The notes beneath the pieces were generated by a model, which saw nothing but the letters and a program-made list of their open reading frames with translations, was not told where the DNA came from and did not search any database. The position numbers were made by a program, and so were the translations under genes. From assembly GCA_002501885.1 (NCBI GenBank), contig DAON01000034.1:1-17177 (forward strand): 17,177 nucleotides of DNA. Reading direction: 5' to 3'. The DNA comes from Euryarchaeota archaeon UBA220. Its GTDB lineage: Archaea > Thermoplasmatota > Poseidoniia > Poseidoniales > Thalassarchaeaceae. Shown here piece after piece: positions 15,504 through 17,177 of this stretch (positions are counted from its first letter, which is position 1; each line of letters begins with the position of its first letter).

Positions 15504-16292
15504 TCAGAATACTCTTCCCCATGCAATGAAAGCCATTAACGCCCCAGAAAGAGTGGCTAGGAAATTAACAGAATGCTTTCCGATGTATCCTTCATTCTCT
15601 AGTAATGCTCCGAGGATTGAGTCTACTTGGCACCCTATCCAGCCAACTAATGCGATGAGGACAAATGACTTGCCACGAGCATCTACAAGCAAGGACGAGG
15701 TGTGATGAAATCCGTCATGAGAATATGGGATCATCAGAACTGTCACTACTGCGATGATCAATGATCCTGTTATCGCCGCCAAGGTCCCAGTAGGAGACAT
15801 ACCTCCGTTGGTTCCTGGAGGAACTGCTTCCAAATTGATGATGCTGCGAGTTCTGGGGTCGAGGCTCCCAATCTCTGAAGCTAGGGTGTCAGAGAGTGCT
15901 ACTGAGGCACAGCATGCCATACCTAGGAAATACCAATCACCATCTCCTTGCCAACTCAGAATTGCAACTATCGAAGGTGCCGCCCCGTTTGCTAGGACAT
16001 TTCTCCAACCTCTGACACCCTCATTGCCTTCCTGAATCGCCATGGCACTTTTCTCCTCAAACTTCCACCTAGTTGCGGCTGAACCTAAGACAAGGAATAC
16101 GACCATGATTGCCAGCCAAGTCCAGTGGCCAAGTAGAGAAATCACAAGGCCAACTAGCATGGCGGCGAACAAGCCACTAGCATCGAGCATTCTCCGGACC
16201 CCTGAGGCCAGTAAAAGAGCGGCGACTAGGGCCAAGGAAATCATCTGGTCCTGAGTCAGGTAGTCATTAGGGTCCACAATATCTGCTCGCAA
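15504..16292 (-). CDS. DUF92/TMEM19-family membrane protein (candidate isoprenoid phosphate kinase family)
   Basis: A polytopic membrane protein of up to 262 residues. Family motifs are GVRGWRNVLANG (92-103), ASVALSDTLASEIGSLDPRTR (129-149), VPPGTNGGMSPTGTLAA (157-173) and CQVDSILGALLENEG (221-235), counted from the TTG at 16292. These are hallmarks of the DUF92/TIGR00297 family, which includes plant VTE6, a phytyl-phosphate kinase. In archaea a role in recycling prenyl alcohol phosphates for lipid or quinone side chains is plausible but inferred. The start is uncertain: TTG 16292, GTG 16277 and ATG 16244 are all in frame, and the ATG would begin immediately before the first helix. A bidirectional TATA-like element at 16328-16333 lies upstream. 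The thioredoxin-like gene follows on the same strand after 44 bases and may be cotranscribed. Confidence 0.9.
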   Translation of the reverse strand: MRADIVDPNDYLTQDQMISLALVAALLLASGVRRMLDASGLFAAMLVGLVISLLGHWTWLAIMVVFLVLGSAATRWKFEEKSAMAIQEGNEGVRGWRNVLANGAAPSIVAILSWQGDGDWYFLGMACCASVALSDTLASEIGSLDPRTRSIINLEAVPPGTNGGMSPTGTLAAITGSLIIAVVTVLMIPYSHDGFHHTSSLLVDARGKSFVLIALVGWIGCQVDSILGALLENEGYIGKHSVNFLATLSGALMAFIAWGRVF

Positions 16293-16327
16293 CGCCCGCA
16301 GAGACGGTCATGAAGGATTCCCCTGAG

Positions 16328-16352
16328 ATTAATCCGTTCCTATCGGAACGGA
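16328..16352. promoter_or_regulatory. TATA-like element and inverted repeat between the divergent DUF92 and CPBP genes
   Basis: ATTAAT at 16328-16333 lies inside the self-complementary GATTAATC, so it can serve either strand; it is about 23 bases before the CPBP start codon. It is followed by TCCGTTCC-TATC-GGAACGGA (16333-16352), an eight-base-pair inverted repeat whose last base touches the ATG at 16353. It could be an operator or, if transcribed, a hairpin at the 5' end. Neither is proven. Confidence 0.45.
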
Positions 16353-17144
16353 ATGCTGGCCTACGAGGGCAGGTCTGAAATCACTCGGCGAGTTAGCCCT
16401 GATGTGGAAGAGGCGAAGGCTAGCTCAGTCGTTCATCCTAAGCCAAGTCATTCGGAGATTCGCAGTAATTGGAAAACATGGCTAGTAATCTCAATATTCT
16501 GTGTAGTTTGGTTCCTAGTAATTATGGTCGCTATGGCCCTATTATTCATCATTCTTCATTTAATTGGGATTTCAGATTCATTATCCATACATTTGTCAAT
16601 CTCTCTCGCTTACCTAATTGGTATCCCACTCACGATTCTATTCATGGATTTGGACAAACAGTTACCCGATTTAACGGGTAAGTTTGCAATACAATCAGGT
16701 AAGCAGGCTATCGTGTTGCTGCTAGCAATTCCTACCATAATTACGATTGTTGACTTCATCTTAGTAATCGGATATGGACTTGTGTACGAATTTGCTTTCG
16801 GAGTACCCGAGGTCAACACGGACATAGGAGTGGATTGGGGCTCCGGGCCTTTTGCACTTGGATTGGCAATTGCCTCTACAGTGATTATTGCCCCAATCGC
16901 AGAGGAGTTGATGTTCAGAGGTTATCTCATGGATTCGATTAGGAAGATGCATGGTGACTGGATTGCAATAGCAATCAGTTCCCTGATTTTCGGCCTAATT
17001 CACATTGAGCCTTATACTGTCGGAATGGCGGCGATTGGGGGATTGATTTACGGATATGTAAGAATCAAGACGGGGAGTCTTTGGCCGTCAATCATTGGCC
17101 ATATGATGTGGAACGGTTTTGCCTTAGTTGTGACTTATCTTTAG
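16353..17144 (+). CDS. CPBP-family intramembrane metalloprotease
   Basis: A 263-residue membrane protein of the CPBP (CAAX protease and bacteriocin-processing, formerly Abi) family. It has a 40-residue polar N-terminus and then about six to eight helices. The metal-binding signatures are all present: EELMFRG with E184, E185 and R189; FGLIH with F213 and H217; and GHMMWN with H250 and N254. Such enzymes cut membrane or prenylated substrates within the bilayer, as the eukaryotic Rce1 does. The substrate here is unknown. The ATG follows the inverted repeat directly, and a TATA-like ATTAAT about 23 bases upstream suggests a nearly leaderless transcript. It diverges from DUF92. The 33 bases after its stop show nothing recognisable. 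Confidence 0.94.
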   Translation: MLAYEGRSEITRRVSPDVEEAKASSVVHPKPSHSEIRSNWKTWLVISIFCVVWFLVIMVAMALLFIILHLIGISDSLSIHLSISLAYLIGIPLTILFMDLDKQLPDLTGKFAIQSGKQAIVLLLAIPTIITIVDFILVIGYGLVYEFAFGVPEVNTDIGVDWGSGPFALGLAIASTVIIAPIAEELMFRGYLMDSIRKMHGDWIAIAISSLIFGLIHIEPYTVGMAAIGGLIYGYVRIKTGSLWPSIIGHMMWNGFALVVTYL

Positions 17145-17177
17145 TGCCGCTCAGATCGCCCATCACTCGCGACGCCC

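Noticed and set aside
15460..15522. ATG at 15522 for the thioredoxin-like gene
   Set aside because: It would overlap the DUF92 stop by 19 bases and push the signal peptide 21 residues inward. Kept as an alternative, not the preferred start.
16353..17144. CPBP protease as an abortive-infection (phage defence) gene
   Set aside because: The old family name Abi suggests this, but no phage, toxin or restriction genes are nearby and most members are general membrane proteases.
1..17177. Insertion sequence, integrase, attachment site, CRISPR array or rRNA in the window
   Set aside because: No transposase or integrase motifs, no regularly spaced repeats and no rRNA-like sequence were seen. The tRNA-Trp has no duplicated 3' end nearby that would mark an integration site.

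Overview
The window looks like an archaeal chromosome, most probably a mesophilic marine euryarchaeon of the Marine Group II / Poseidoniales type. The direct evidence is a group II chaperonin (thermosome) gene, TATA-like boxes placed about 25-31 bases before start codons with few Shine-Dalgarno sites, and a tRNA-Trp interrupted at position 37/38 by an intron that carries a box C/D guide RNA, a euryarchaeal trait. The lineage name is an inference from protein style: large secreted beta-rich proteins with a single C-terminal membrane anchor and acidic tails, and mesophile-like composition. Genes are tightly packed and no gene-free stretch exceeds 300 bases.

Layout. On the minus strand, positions 1-7980 hold four genes, read from high to low coordinates: a large secreted, membrane-anchored CARDB-type protein (7980-4486); a thermosome subunit (4407-2794); a ferredoxin-flavodoxin-SdhB-like fusion (2701-734); and, overlapping it by one base, an HdrB/SdhE-like CCG-domain protein cut by the left edge (734-1). 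A six-helix membrane protein of unknown function lies on the plus strand (8152-9216). Its stop codon abuts that of a small two-helix protein (9432-9217), which follows a class I/II aminotransferase (10584-9436). Next come a secreted subtilisin-family protease (12780-10642), the intron-containing tRNA-Trp (13040-12852), a multi-domain membrane protein with a thioredoxin-like domain (15459-13123) and a DUF92/TMEM19-family membrane protein (16292-15504). A CPBP intramembrane protease gene (16353-17144, plus strand) diverges from the last of these.

The most interesting region is 1-2701. The fusion protein has an intact [4Fe-4S] ferredoxin domain and an intact CysJ-like FMN flavodoxin domain. Its succinate-dehydrogenase iron-sulfur-subunit-like half keeps the family framework but has lost essentially all cluster-binding cysteines. 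The next, translationally coupled gene is an HdrB/SdhE-like protein that keeps only 3 of the 10 cysteines that normally bind two non-cubane clusters. Together they resemble a split TfrB (thiol:fumarate reductase B) whose electron wire has been removed and replaced by a fused ferredoxin-flavodoxin module. A separate thioredoxin-like domain at about 14.1 kb has also lost both redox cysteines (CPPC replaced by SPNS).

The second strong result is the tRNA-Trp intron. It contains boxes C, D', C' and D with exact 12-base guide spacers. By the N+5 rule the guides point to C34 and position 39 of the same tRNA, as known for the Haloferax tRNA-Trp intron.
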